Shown here piece after piece: positions 1 through 10,935 of a stretch of 64,000 nt of DNA (the first letter of the stretch is position 1; every line of letters starts with the position of its first letter). The translations under genes were made by a program, and so were the position numbers. The DNA is taken from positions 1,984,001 to 2,048,000 of the forward strand of contig OZ345381.1 of NCBI GenBank assembly GCA_977006965.1, in the 5' to 3' direction. The DNA is from Phymatolithon calcareum. Its lineage: Eukaryota; Rhodophyta; Florideophyceae; Hapalidiales. The notes beneath the pieces are model-generated. The model made no database searches. It was given only the letters and a program-made list of their open reading frames with translations, and was not told the DNA's origin.

Positions 1-129
1 CGTTTAAAAACAGCTCCATCGATTTTCAGATTCATTTGGGGAAGGATCTCCGGCGTCTGGACACTTGAAAAAACGAGTCATAATAGAACCGACTCTGAAG
101 TTTCTTCTCGTACAATTTCCTGCACCTTT

Positions 130-758
130 GTTTGTTTGTTTATTGCAGGTTATTCGAATTACACAAAGTGTACATTATTCAACATCTAGGGGTCCTCTAA
201 ATGTTCCTGATATGGATCCATTCCTGGTACTCGCGTATCTGCTTCGCGCTAGTACTGCTGCACACCACTCCACGGCGACATCCGTGTGCCCTTTGCGGAA
301 CGTTAATTCAATTCTTGCTTGTGACAGGACTCGAACCGGCGACCTCAACATTCCAAAGCATTGGAAAAAATAATTGCTATTGTAATTATTTAAATTATTG
401 TTCCAATAATTTATTCCTGAGTCTCGCATATTTATTGTATTTATTGAGATCGTCGTGGTTGCGACAATTATTGTATCGGACTCCTCATTTTTTCGATCCG
501 GTTATTCTATCGCGACAGAAAGTAGCAAGAAGGATCCAATAATTCGGGGAATAACCAGTTATTTATACCTCGCTGAACTTGAATACAATAATTTATTGCT
601 TCTGCGTTCAACAATAAATTATTTATTCTCGACACTTTTCGAGAAAAGAATAAAAATAAATAAATAATTCCAATGCTTTGCAACATTCCTGCCTGTATCA
701 AACCGAAATATGCGCACAGGTGCGCGGAGGCAGTTTTACCACTATACCACAGGTGGGA
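130..758 (-). mobile_element. tRNA-derived SINE, copy 1 (split by a MITE)
   Basis: Read on the minus strand, the element starts with a tRNA-like head holding an RNA polymerase III A box (TGGTATAGTGG, about 740-750) and a B box (GGTTCGAGTCC, about 327-337), continues through about 200 bp of body and ends in a GTTT/AAAC-repeat tail near 130-142. A perfect 12-bp direct repeat, TCCTGCACCTTT, flanks it at 118-129 and 759-770, as expected for target-primed retroposition. The same sequence recurs at 9,661-9,950 in the opposite orientation at roughly 95% identity by eye. Without the inserted MITE and its duplicated target site, the SINE is about 294 bp. Reading frames across it are incidental. Confidence 0.85.
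354..680. mobile_element. hAT-like MITE inserted in the SINE
   Basis: A 327-bp A+T-rich segment with perfect terminal inverted repeats (CAAAGCATTGGAA at the left, TTCCAATGCTTTG at the right) is flanked by the 8-bp direct repeat CAACATTC at 346-353 and 681-688. The second SINE copy has the same position uninterrupted and with a single copy of the 8-mer, so the empty site can be read in this window. An 8-bp duplication and CA-initial termini fit the hAT superfamily; there is no coding capacity, so it is a non-autonomous element. The family assignment is inference. Confidence 0.85.
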
Positions 759-770
759 TCCTGCACCTTT

Positions 771-2791
771 ACAGACGTAATTTCCGCAATTTTTTTCAGG
801 GTACTAAGAAGTCTGGAGCACTATTTCAGACTTGTTACTGCTGTTGATTTGGTATAAACGGGGGTACCCGCTCGCCGTCGAGCATCATTCTCTTGTCGCA
901 TCATGACACTGATTTACTCCAGTCGACGATCAAACACTTTATTGCTCCCTGTGCTCGAAAATATCCCTACCTAACACAAGTTGCAATCTCCGAGTACAGA
1001 AGAAAGTGTGTTCTCTGTGAATGTGGCCCCTAACAACATTTGCACTCTATTTACATTACTGTACCTTTTTTAGCTGGGAAATGTTGCCTCAATTGAGGAT
1101 TTCCGTATAGTAGAAACTAGTCGAGCTATCGGAAGCTTCTGATTATTTTTACACGAACTGGAGTGGGTTTCCTAACTGACAGAAGACTGTGCGTCGTGTC
1201 GATGCTGGAGATGGCAAACTGTCACCATTGGGCTCCGGGATATGACCTAATTTGTCCGCTTGCCGCAATAATTTCCATTTTAACTAGGGCATTGGAGTGG
1301 GGAGTTGAAGTGTACAATTCGTACACCAATGTCGGAGATGAGGCTGGCTCGCACCTTTACTACCGTATCTGTTCCTATGCAACCGATCGAATTCCGCAAA
1401 TATTTCTCTCGATGAATTGATCTCGATCGAACGCAATTCAAGCAGGGAGAGAGCAAGAAAATTTCCTGTCCAAAGGAGCTGTGGACGAGTCTGGAATAGT
1501 CCATTGCCATGGATCATTCATGACTCGTCCATGGAAACAACCGGATGACTGTCATTGCTGATCATCTCTAGCGATCCTCTTTGAAAGCACAGCAGACGAA
1601 CCTGGGAAAAGAATCTCCGTTTGATCGACTCCGTGCGCATGGACCACGAGACGTCTGTACTGTGCTGTGCGTTTTCCACACGGCTGAGTCTCATGGCAAC
1701 TGCAAATCAGAAACTGTAAATATATGCAATTTGTTTTGTTCGTCAATGAAAATATTTATTTCAGACTTTTAATTGGCTGATGTGGAGCTGTTTCGAATTT
1801 TATTTCGGGAAGGTCAAACTCTCCGTGCGCTGAACCACAGCATCATGATGATGCTGTGGTCACATAAATTTTGGTGCGCCTTTCAGTTTGTTCGAATATT
1901 TGTTTCTCGAAGTTTGCACGTACACAGATTACGTAAGAAACCCTTCGTGAGCGCAGAATTTTCTATACAGTAGTAAAAATTTAGAGTTGCGGTTATTTTT
2001 CCGCAAAAAGGCAATCCCGACCATGAAATCGCTAACACGAATGTCTCGTCTTCCGGGTCGTCAGCATCACTGCAGTCTTAGATGTAGACGAAATGGAGGA
2101 GATATTGATGCTGCCTACAAAAAGTATTTTTCCGCGAGATCGAACGAGAAGAAGCCAAGCGGCGGCGTTGCGACAGCTGTGCATCCTACACAAACACCCA
2201 ACGGAATTTGGAATTTCTCTCTACACTGTTTGCTGCATTTAATTTTCTTCTTTCTGCTCCGCCAATACAGCACGATGAGGTAAAAGGTGCCCATCCAGTG
2301 AGGCACTTAAACCGGCGTCCGTCATGGTGTTTCACCTCGACATTGCGCGAAAGGAAGCTGCTTTGACGAGTTGCTATTGTTTCGTCTGTGACGTTCAACG
2401 GTTCACGCTGTTCTTCATTACACGGCAGTAGCGATACGATGTGCCAGAAATTCTAGCAACGCTGTTCACTGCATGAAGTTGCGTTAGCAAGTGATAGAGA
2501 TTGACTGTAAGGTAGATAAATTTGTCGGCATTTCGATCGTGCAGTATTGTATAGACAATTGAAACAGATTTGTTCATTGATGCAGTTTACGGAATGGATG
2601 CAGTTCGAGCAAAATAAATTTGTCCCCATATAGACCTGCGTCAGCTCTTTTCCTCACTCAAATTGAAACAGCAGGATCACCTTTCAGTTCGTGCCCGCCG
2701 TACGTATTGTACTGTACGCAGTGAAGGAGGCAGCATGAAAAATGTTCAACTGCAAGCAACCGCTTCCTCTTTCGGCGGTCCGTCCAAGTGC
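771..2791. other. Intergenic stretch without a recognisable gene
   Basis: Only short, unrelated reading frames are present. It contains the palindrome at 1,834-1,860 and a CCTCAATTGAGGA motif at about 1,087-1,099 that recurs in the inverted ends of the segment at 36.8-38.8 kb. Nothing else is supported. Confidence 0.6.
1834..1860. repeat. Perfect 13-bp-arm palindrome, 1-nt centre
   Basis: ACCACAGCATCAT, a single G, then the exact reverse complement. One of many short near-perfect palindromes in the non-genic parts of the window. Confidence 0.9.
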
Positions 2792-2797
2792 TATAAA
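2792..2797 (+). promoter_or_regulatory. TATA box of the first LPMO gene
   Basis: TATAAA lies 96-101 bp upstream of the ATG at 2,893. The paralogous gene on the other strand has a TATA-like TATTAATA at almost the same distance from its ATG, which supports both the promoter and the chosen starts. Confidence 0.55.
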
Positions 2798-2892
2798 TTA
2801 CTTCTCATCCACCGCGTCGAAACCAGCCCGCTGGGCCAGGGCATGTTCGCAATCCGTTCTTCCTCTTTTCTGGCCCGTCACGAAACTCGAAG

Positions 2893-4257
2893 ATGGCCTA
2901 CCGAATCGCCGCACTTTCGTTGATCGCGGTCTTGGCCATTCTTTTCACCGCGGCCAACGGCCATGCGTTCATGGTAGAGCCGCCTCAGCGCGGGTGTCTC
3001 GACGGTCATTTTCAAGCACCCTATCTTAAAAAGTTCCCAAACACCAAGAAATGCCATGACTACAGCGCGCATTTCCCCGCCGGCGACAAAGCTCGCGCTC
3101 CAGGAGCTGGCAAACGATCCCAGGATCGCGCGCTTCGCAAAGAAGGCGGCGAATGGTCCGAGTTCAAGCCATTGAATCGGAAAATGTACTGGCGCTCCGG
3201 AGTCTGTGGCGACAATTATGGCAAGAAACAAGAGCATTTGAAGGGCGGCAAGTACTATTGCGACGCCCAACGCGTGAGGACGTACAAACAAGGACAAGTC
3301 ATTGAAGTGAAGGTTAGTATGGTCGCCCATCACAACGGATATATGGAGCTCCATATCTGCGACGTGGAGAAATGCGGAGGAGAAATCTCCGTGAAGTGCT
3401 TCCATCAAGGTCATTGTCAGCAGTTACGTCGTGCCGCGAATCCTACCTGTGACAAGGGCTTCAACAAGCACTGCGGACCGATTGATAGCAAGAATCCTGG
3501 CCGATGGTACTTTTCCTGTGACGATGGGAAGGAGGACGTTTCACAGGTTTTTGGCGGCAAGCATGCCAAGTTCAAACTACCCGATGATCTCCATTGTGAT
3601 CATTGCGTACTGCAATGGTTCCATACTGCTGCGAGCACTTGCAACCCACCGGGTGTTATTGATTACTTCGATGGTCCCGATCGTCCGAAGTCTTGGGGAA
3701 AGTGCAAAGGACAAGGCGGTGCTAAAGGCGGTGTTACCAGAGTGCAGAAGCCGTGCTCGCCCGGTCGTACACCGGAAGAGTATCTTCAATGTGCAGACAT
3801 TCGTATCACTCCCCGCTCGGGTCGAGCCCGGGTTCCTGCTAAGCCAAGCCCCAAACAGAGGCGCCCTAAACGTTCCAACGAGAAGCCTAAACCTAAGCCC
3901 AGGCAGAAGTCGCGTCGGCCGCCAAGCAACCGAGGCGCATTTGTTCATTTCGTACTTTATGGAAAGTCTCGGTCATGGAAGCTGATCCGCATTGTAAGAG
4001 AAAATGACGTGGTGAACATCCGACCTTACTCTAAGATTGCAGTTAAGGTAACGACTTCTCGCTGGGTCAAGAATGTGAGATTCTACGAGGATGGGAGAGG
4101 GAAATGGACGGATTGGAAGAAGGAGTACTACATGTACGGAAACAACCGCCACGGTCCTTTTGGCTGGAAGAACCCTCCAGTGAACAGACAGTTCACGCTC
4201 AAGGCTCGTTCTCCTGACGGATCTGTCTATTCTATCAAATTGAGGTTGAATAATTAG
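2893..4257 (+). CDS. Secreted AA15-type lytic polysaccharide monooxygenase (copy 1)
   Basis: Copper-dependent oxidative cleavage of crystalline polysaccharide (chitin or cellulose in characterised AA15 enzymes; the substrate here is unknown), outside the cell. The 454-residue protein opens with a signal peptide (1-23) whose predicted cleavage exposes His24, the N-terminal histidine of the copper brace, in NG/HAFMVEPPQRG. The second histidine lies in AHHNGYMELHICD (His146/147). AA15 hallmarks include WRSGVCGDNYG, GGKYYCDAQ, LHCDHCVLQWFHTAA and the closing CADIRITPR, with many paired cysteines. A Lys/Arg/Pro-rich linker (about 316-350) leads to a C-terminal domain of about 100 residues rich in Trp/Tyr/Gly, possibly carbohydrate binding. 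Intronless; the ATG at 2,893 gives a clean signal peptide. Its paralogue lies inverted 7.6 kb away. Confidence 0.88.
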   Translation: MAYRIAALSLIAVLAILFTAANGHAFMVEPPQRGCLDGHFQAPYLKKFPNTKKCHDYSAHFPAGDKARAPGAGKRSQDRALRKEGGEWSEFKPLNRKMYWRSGVCGDNYGKKQEHLKGGKYYCDAQRVRTYKQGQVIEVKVSMVAHHNGYMELHICDVEKCGGEISVKCFHQGHCQQLRRAANPTCDKGFNKHCGPIDSKNPGRWYFSCDDGKEDVSQVFGGKHAKFKLPDDLHCDHCVLQWFHTAASTCNPPGVIDYFDGPDRPKSWGKCKGQGGAKGGVTRVQKPCSPGRTPEEYLQCADIRITPRSGRARVPAKPSPKQRRPKRSNEKPKPKPRQKSRRPPSNRGAFVHFVLYGKSRSWKLIRIVRENDVVNIRPYSKIAVKVTTSRWVKNVRFYEDGRGKWTDWKKEYYMYGNNRHGPFGWKNPPVNRQFTLKARSPDGSVYSIKLRLNN

Positions 4258-7200
4258 CATTTGGCAAGAGCCTATTTTGCAACCCTGTGAGTTTCACCAG
4301 TGTATATACCTTGTGAATGTGAAGTAAAGTGGTAAACTCATCCAAATTTGTGAAACGTTTCTCTGGAGGAGAGTCCTTTCCAGCCAGGGGCCCAGTTACT
4401 GAGTTGCAACCTAGTGTCCTGGCACATGCGTGCATTGGATTTTCGCGAACTAATGGTGGAATCCATTCGTTGGGAGTGAGTCTCGAGAGAATGTCTTGAG
4501 TCAGGTGTGGAAGAACGATGACTTTGTTACAATAATTAAAGCATGTCAGCGTGGCGAAGTGGCAAGCAGAGGAGACATCTGACCAGAAATCTGCCGAGGT
4601 GTTTCTCCACCGGCTAATAGTGATTTGCAGTACAGTCCAGGCCCGACTATGGACCAGAGGTAGGTTTTTGTACCCCACTAGATCGTGTCGCGCCCACTAC
4701 TCGCAAACGCCAGACCATATACATGGCCTATTGGCACTCACAAAGTTGCCCAATGCGTATGCTGACGAGTTCGTAACCATTTCTTCTTCTTATAGTGGTT
4801 TGCTGTCCGCTTGTGGCATGGTTTCATCTTGGACAGAGCGAGGATGATCCGCTACTCAACGACCTAGTGCTCAAGATGCGCTCATATGGCGTCAAGGAGA
4901 CAAAGTAGAACCTAATCCAATGCTATTCTGCTCGAGCTGTCTCACGACGGCATTTGATCGGAACGGTGCACGGCAAAACAGTACAGATATGTCATGTGGA
5001 GATACTCCAATTTTTGAAAAATGAGTATTTGCTCGAGTGTGACTTAACGCCGTCTGCAATGAAGAAAGAAATACCCATTTTGAAGAACACCCTTTGCCGG
5101 AGCAGCAAGACCAGAGACGGTACAGAGGTATGGCAAATGTTCCCAGATCTGCCTACCTCAATCTTGCCCTTACCTATGTCTTGAGATCATACACTGCGTG
5201 CAGACTGAAGATGATGGCATACACGCCTGCAAGACAATTACCACCGGTGATGCGAATGGATCAACACCCTTCGCCGTGTCTCGGCGGCACATCCGGTGGC
5301 AGCCGGGAAGCGACCACGCACGGTGACATCAAGGCGTTGATCGGCATCGTCAACCAGTGGCAGTCGAGAAGCGGCCACGCACTAAGGCGTTCCCGCTACA
5401 ACCGAAGTCGCCTGACACCGCCTGGGCGCCACAACCGGTGACCTTCTGGAAGAACCCTTGGGCGAGTGACGACCGGGCCGAGGAAGTCTTCGGGATGCTT
5501 TCCATGCAACCCTCTCACCGGGTTGCGTCATGCGTCGCGACGCTGCGGCAGGCCGAGATTCTGTGCGTCAGATTCACGGGCGCGCACACCCGGCGGCAGT
5601 TGAAAACGCGGCGCCACGCGGCGCAGGGTCGCAAGCTTGCGCGACAGTCTCACATGCGTGCACAGTCCCCAGAAACTGCTTCAGAGTTCAAACCTCGCGG
5701 ACCGAAATCCCCGTATCAAGCCGGACGCCGAAGAAACGTTGAACTCCAGCACACGCATCGCAAGCTTGCAGACGCGTCACACGGAGACATGCATTTCGAA
5801 ACGTGCCTGAACCGAGACGTGAACCGCGCGTAAGGCAGCAAACAGCGTAAGGAGCTCTTTGGTACACCGGCTCTCCGTTTCCCAGGACTCGTGCGACATC
5901 TGATGTAAGATTGACAAGTGAGCTTTTCGAGATGGCAGCCCTCGTTTTTTGACCACCCACCCACCCTTCATAGTCTTTTGTACTAGCAGTCAAGCTATCG
6001 CATGGTTACAACTACGGCAACGCGGTTCTCCGGCAAGCGGTGCTTGTCCGGGAGGAAGTTCCTAAGAGTCACAGGACGGTGCCTGGAAAATCTGGTAAGG
6101 AGAAGCGCGACACAGCTCGCCGTCTCTGGCGAGCTAGACCGTTGGACGCCGTGAAAGCTAAGTTCCCAAAATTTCGGTTTTATGTTTTCAATAAAACCGT
6201 AGATCTTGGCAGGCAGTCTCCAAGCCTGCATCGCTATAACGGGGCAATATCAATATTCAACGGTTTCCGCGCATCCGCAGATGTTTGGCGTAGCCTTTCA
6301 ACCTCAAGACTCAACTGCTACAGCCTAACAAGTGGAACAAGTGTACAGATTATGTGTCACACGTTCTATGGCCCACCGCGACCCACGTTTGATCCCACAC
6401 TGGACGTCGACGGGGAAATATACCACTGTCTTACGTTTCCACGGAAGCTGAATCTCGCTGCACATTACGCCTTACGCTATCACTTTCGCTCAAAGCCAAC
6501 GCCCGCAGGGTCCATCGAGTCAACAAACCTCGTGTTTGCTAGATCAAGCACGGTTTACCTCATCCAAGTCTTCAATTTACGAGTCGGTCCCTGTCGGATA
6601 CCTTTAGAACCGCAGTCACAATAACCGCACCCAGGCCCAGCTGCACGAGCGTAGAACCCTCGTCGAAGCATGTCATGTCCTGAAGATCATCTACGATGTC
6701 TGACAGACTATCCGCTTAAACTGATTTGATCGCTACGCGTGGCAATTACGCCACGAACGTTTAACAGACGTCAACGGTACGTACAGTGCAAGTCTCAAGC
6801 CGATATTGCATATCTGGACGCTTTCTCATTCTCTTTGAGAAGCAGTATCCATAGGTGCCATAGTGCCCAATTCTTACCTTCCAGGTACGATAGACTGTCA
6901 CCCTAGATCTACCCCAATTTGCGCCATGGGGCGTTGCATAAGCCTTCCGTTAGTTTATTCAGTGTCAGATGGCTGCACACTGTGGGTGGTGAAGCCTCAA
7001 GACGGGGGCGTGCGTCATCGCTGTGGGCGAGTTTTAAGGCATCCCGAGTCGTCTGGTGTTGAAACAGGCAAAGAGTGTAGCAGCAAAAAAAAGTTTGGAA
7101 TTCATTTCTTCAAATTTGAGCACGTAGGAATCTATGTACAGCAGCCGGTATGCCAACACTTGGAAGAACTTCTCGGGGAGAATGAGGCAGTTTCCATATT

Positions 7201-8085
7201 TATAGCAAATGTAGGTTGTCTTGCTTGGAGATCGAATCAGACGAGACATCTCTGATGAAACTCAAGACTTGATGTGCGTAGACGAGGGGCCTACGCTCAT
7301 GCAGCATGGGCCGGGCATGGTCCTTGTGGCTTCGGCTTAGAAGGTCTTCCACTGCGATCGAACGGGGACCTGTCGTCCTGTATGAGGGCGATCATGCTTG
7401 CCGCGGGAGACACGAGGATAGGTGATGAGGTGGAGTGGTGGCGCAAGGCAGAGTAGGGAGAGCAATGCTGCTTCGCGGGAGAAAAGGAAATTACGCATAA
7501 TAGAGCTTAACTTCACGCAATGGCTTCGCAGAACTAAGAGAGTGCGAAGCAATGCTTGCGATATGTCCTCGCAGAACCAAGAGAGTGCGGAGAGGGGCAC
7601 CAAATGTGTCATTTAGATGTGCACTTGCAGAAGACAAGAGTAGAATTGCGTCAGAAGATGATCTTCTATTTAAAGTGTATGTATTTTGCAAAGATTACTT
7701 CTGTGCTAAACTGAGAAAGTTCCTAGTCCTGAGAGCTAGCAGACTTGGTGGGAATCGCATATTATATTCGGCTCAGCCGGTCTCTCTTCCCCAAATTTGC
7801 TCACATGCTCCAAAAAGTCTATCAGCCTCTTCCGGTAGTTGAGTTGATACGATCCCCAGAAGGTCCGTGGAAGAGACAACAATTGGGCCCCCTTCATGTC
7901 CTCTTGCGGCCAAGGAACAGCAGGGCGAGGACACAAGCATTTGCCCCGTTTGCGTGGTGGCTTTATTGAATCACATTTGTGAGAGTCATGTAGCTGTGAC
8001 AGAAACGAGATCTACTTTGAAAGCTATTCTTTCTTTCCGAAACCGGAAGGATCGGTCTTGAAGGTGACCCACGTGATGAAGAGCA
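4258..8085. other. Intergenic stretch without a recognisable gene
   Basis: Several frames of 100-194 codons occur (for example 6,040-6,624 +), but they lack an ATG start or any family resemblance. A G+C-rich patch at about 5,270-5,840 contains a locally duplicated block (about 5,291-5,317 and 5,357-5,383). I see no RNA gene. Confidence 0.5.
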
Positions 8086-8146
8086 CCGTACTCGCACAGT
8101 AGAAATAGACCCCATGATGGAGTCTGTTTCTACTGTGCGAGTACGG
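8086..8146. repeat. 61-bp near-perfect hairpin
   Basis: The arm CCGTACTCGCACAGTAGAAA at 8,086-8,105 pairs with its reverse complement ending at 8,146. Pairing continues inwards through AGAC/GTCT to a CCAT-G-ATGG centre, with only two mismatches overall. Transcription of either strand would give a stable stem, so a small-RNA precursor is possible, but nothing shows that it is transcribed. Confidence 0.85.
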
Positions 8147-9051
8147 CTTTGCTGTCTGCGGTACGTACGCGGGGCCACCGAGTTCGCGTGGAGCGATCGC
8201 TCACCATCTGAATATACCACGTGGCAGTCCATGGTGGCACCAATAATTAAGAGGCAATGGACAGGAGCTTGGAGCAATGCCGAAAACTGGAGATGCAGTT
8301 TGCGGTGTGCGTGGCCCGGCCTACGTTTTAATAGTTCTATTTTTTAAAAAAACTGTTTTACGTAAAGTTATGTCAACGTCTCACTCGTAAGCAATTCTTG
8401 TTCTAGCTGGCGCTGTGCCGTCTCGAACCCCACTTCCTGTTTTCGATTTGAATTTGAGTAAATTGATCCAGCCGTTGGCGCTGGCTCATGCAGGAATCAC
8501 TGTCTTGGTCGTGTATTTGACCTTTCTTCAGTGCAAGGACAATTAGAGGTCCCTTACGAAATTTACTGCCCTAGGGCTATGGCAACAGAGTCCGACCGTC
8601 GACATCGCCAATAATCCTCGCGTCTATACTACGCACTCACCAACATTGAGTTCCCTGGTTGACTTTCGACTGTCAGTGGATTGGTCCAGCCATCAAACTC
8701 GGATTTGTAGGGAATAGTGTGTGGGGTGGTTGCCTCCTAAATATTTCCAGTGCGAGATACCAGTAATTAGGCTTTTAGTGCAAAGACTGTTATTACGAAC
8801 TCGCGAGTACGCCTCGCCATCAAGCCATGCACTGTACTATGCATGCTCTTCTGACTTAACTCTTAGACATTCACCGCTCTCACAGCAAATAAAGCCATGT
8901 GCAGACCAATGAATATTGTCCCGGAGTCCATTTCATCTGGCTACTTAAGCTTCGACGACATCTCCCAGTCGCCCATATCACGGCAGCAGCAAAAGCTAAC
9001 TCAACTCCGTTTTCTTCCACGTCTATCAACCCGCCCTTCACGTATCTCCAA

Positions 9052-9296
9052 ATGGCGATCCTCAGCCAAGACTCTTTCGACGTCCCTTATGACCGCGCCG
9101 GCAAGACGTCCAAGCCGAAGCCGCAGGGGCCGCGTCCGGCACCAGCTGCGTAAATCGCCCGTGCACGCCCAACAAGTTTTACATCTCCTGCGTGATGTCT
9201 ATCATTGCGCCTGCACATACACTTAACGCTAAAATCTCCCGCAGAATGCAAAAAAACGTCGGCCGTGCCTTTCTAAGGCTGCACATACCCTCGTGA
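9052..9296 (+). CDS. Possible two-exon small protein
   Basis: An ATG-initiated frame of 33 codons beginning MAILSQDSFDVPYDRAG, basic and Pro-rich towards its end, stops at 9,153. A plausible 95-nt intron (donor GTAAAT at 9,150; acceptor CTCCCGCAG ending 9,244, preceded by a CTAAAA branch-like element) would instead join it to 16 further codons ending at TGA 9,294-9,296, giving a protein of 49 residues. No family is recognised. The codon composition is more gene-like than its surroundings, but both the splice model and the gene are inference. Confidence 0.25.
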
Positions 9297-9660
9297 TGAT
9301 AAAATCATCTAGAGGTAGGGTGTGGACTCAATTTGATACACTGCATCAAGAGTAGAAACTTGGAGTACAAGTTTCCCCACAACTTGGGCTTCCGAACTAA
9401 AATCTCATTAGTGAGATATGCAATCAATGAACCGGTTATTCGAGGGGCCGCCATGGCGCTGACTGGATATGCGTGGTTCAGCAATGACAACTCGATTGTT
9501 TGGCGTTGAATGGAGAAGTTTAATTGGCCGTCGATCGATGTCGATAGTCCATCGTAGACAGTGGAGAGTAGATGGTCGATGGATGTTCGATGATCGATAC
9601 CCTCCCTTCCGAGGTCGGTCTACGAGCCTAAGTATTACACGGAGACAAATCTCAAGACGA

Positions 9661-9950
9661 CCACCTGTGGTATAGTGGTAAAACTGCCTCCGCGCACCTG
9701 TGCGCATATTTCGGTTTGATACAGGGAGGAATGTTGAGGTCGCCGGTTCGAGTCCTGTCACAAGCAAGAATTGAATTAACGTTCCGCAAAGGGCACACGG
9801 ATGTCGCCGTGGAGTGGTGTGCACCAGTACTAGCTCGAAGCAGATACGCGAGTACCAGGAATGGATCCATATCAGGAGCATTTAGAGGACCCCTAGATGT
9901 TGAATAATGTACACTTTGTAATTCGAATATCCTGCAATAAACAAACAAAC
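9661..9950 (+). mobile_element. tRNA-derived SINE, copy 2 (intact)
   Basis: A 290-bp element with an A box (TGGTATAGTGG, about 9,668-9,678), a B box (GGTTCGAGTCC) and an AAAC-repeat tail, bounded by the perfect 11-bp target duplication TCTCAAGACGA at 9,650-9,660 and 9,951-9,961. The head resembles a tRNA D arm and T arm, but no acceptor stem can be formed, so it is not a functional tRNA gene. The copy at 130-758 is the same family in the opposite orientation. Confidence 0.88.
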
Positions 9951-10521
9951 TCTCAAGACGAAAGAGGACCTTCCATGGGAAGGTAAGCCGACGCCCAAAT
10001 GAGGAGGTCAGATAGCTTAGCGAGCCAACACGGCCACGGTAAGCCCGAGAGAATGCATACTTTCTGGGTGGCAAATCTTGGGGCGACGAGGAACGAGAAA
10101 AGACAGTATTAATAACGAAACGGGAACTCGAAGGCTGCACACGAACAGACGGCGTATGAGGAGCACCTTCATTATAGAAACTTGAGAAGATCTGGACGAG
10201 GTGAGTATTCGTTCTGGGTGCGGTCCTGCGGCATTCATCTCGTGCCCACGGAAAGTCTCGAATTCATCTGACGCCAGTAGATCTTGAACAGGAGGGAAAA
10301 CAGAGTTAGAGCATTAGTTTAGAGTTGGCCCACGAAGGAAAGCCAATATCTGCATGAGAGGAGCTTTATCAGCCACGGTACAGCTCTTCATTGCAGAGCC
10401 AACAAGGCTGAAAAAGGGAATCTTCGCTCCAGGTTTCGCAGAGCTTGTACGGCCTGCAACAAGTATGAGGTTCAGACTCTGTGGATCGATGTCAACAAAC
10501 TGATGAATCCCGAGTTCGACA

Positions 10522-10935
10522 ATTCATTCATTCATTTTGCGTATTCCCCTTGTGAGGCTAGCAACACTTTGAGGGCCTAAGCTTCTTCCACTTTAATCTA
10601 TTTGTTGCGAGTTTGACTGCTGGTTGCACGTCGAGGTCTAGGACATCGCCAAAGATTGACTCTGGGGTTGGTCGGACGCAGTAAAGTAGCACTTGACGAA
10701 CCAAGCGACTTTCGTCCGATTTCGACAATGAAAAGTGCTCTGCGAAACATTCAAGGTCAGTGTGATGCCTTCCAGAACTGCTCTCTGACGATAGTAGATT
10801 CAAAACTGATCTGTAATGGCGGAAACGCACTGGTTCATGACAAGAGCTTCCTCTGTACACATTGGGACACCGCTTCTTGTACCCAATCACTTGTTTTTCG
10901 ACGATAGTAGACAGTTGGGTATCCATACTTAACAT
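10522..10935 (-). mobile_element. LINE-type retrotransposon 3' fragment
   Basis: On the minus strand an open frame of about 125 codons ends in ESIFGDVLDLDVQPAV...LKWKKLRPSKCC, followed by a short 3' untranslated region and an AATG-repeat tail (10,522-10,536). The same ending, with the same short 3' region and AATG tail, occurs at 23,300-23,454. A coding end joined to a simple-repeat tail is the usual 5'-truncated LINE structure. The residual protein resembles the extreme C-terminal tail of LINE ORF2; no reverse-transcriptase motif is left. Confidence 0.55.

Noticed and set aside
5357-5833. 158-codon frame in a G+C-rich patch
   Set aside because: No ATG near the start, Arg/His-rich composition typical of shadow frames, no family resemblance.
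9661-9790. Functional tRNA gene
   Set aside because: A and B boxes are present, but no acceptor stem forms and the spacing is too long; target duplications and a repeat tail show a SINE.
9408-10140. Overlapping ORFs of 157 and 162 codons on the minus strand
   Set aside because: They run through the SINE and its flank; similar frames in the first SINE copy are due to the repeat, not a gene.
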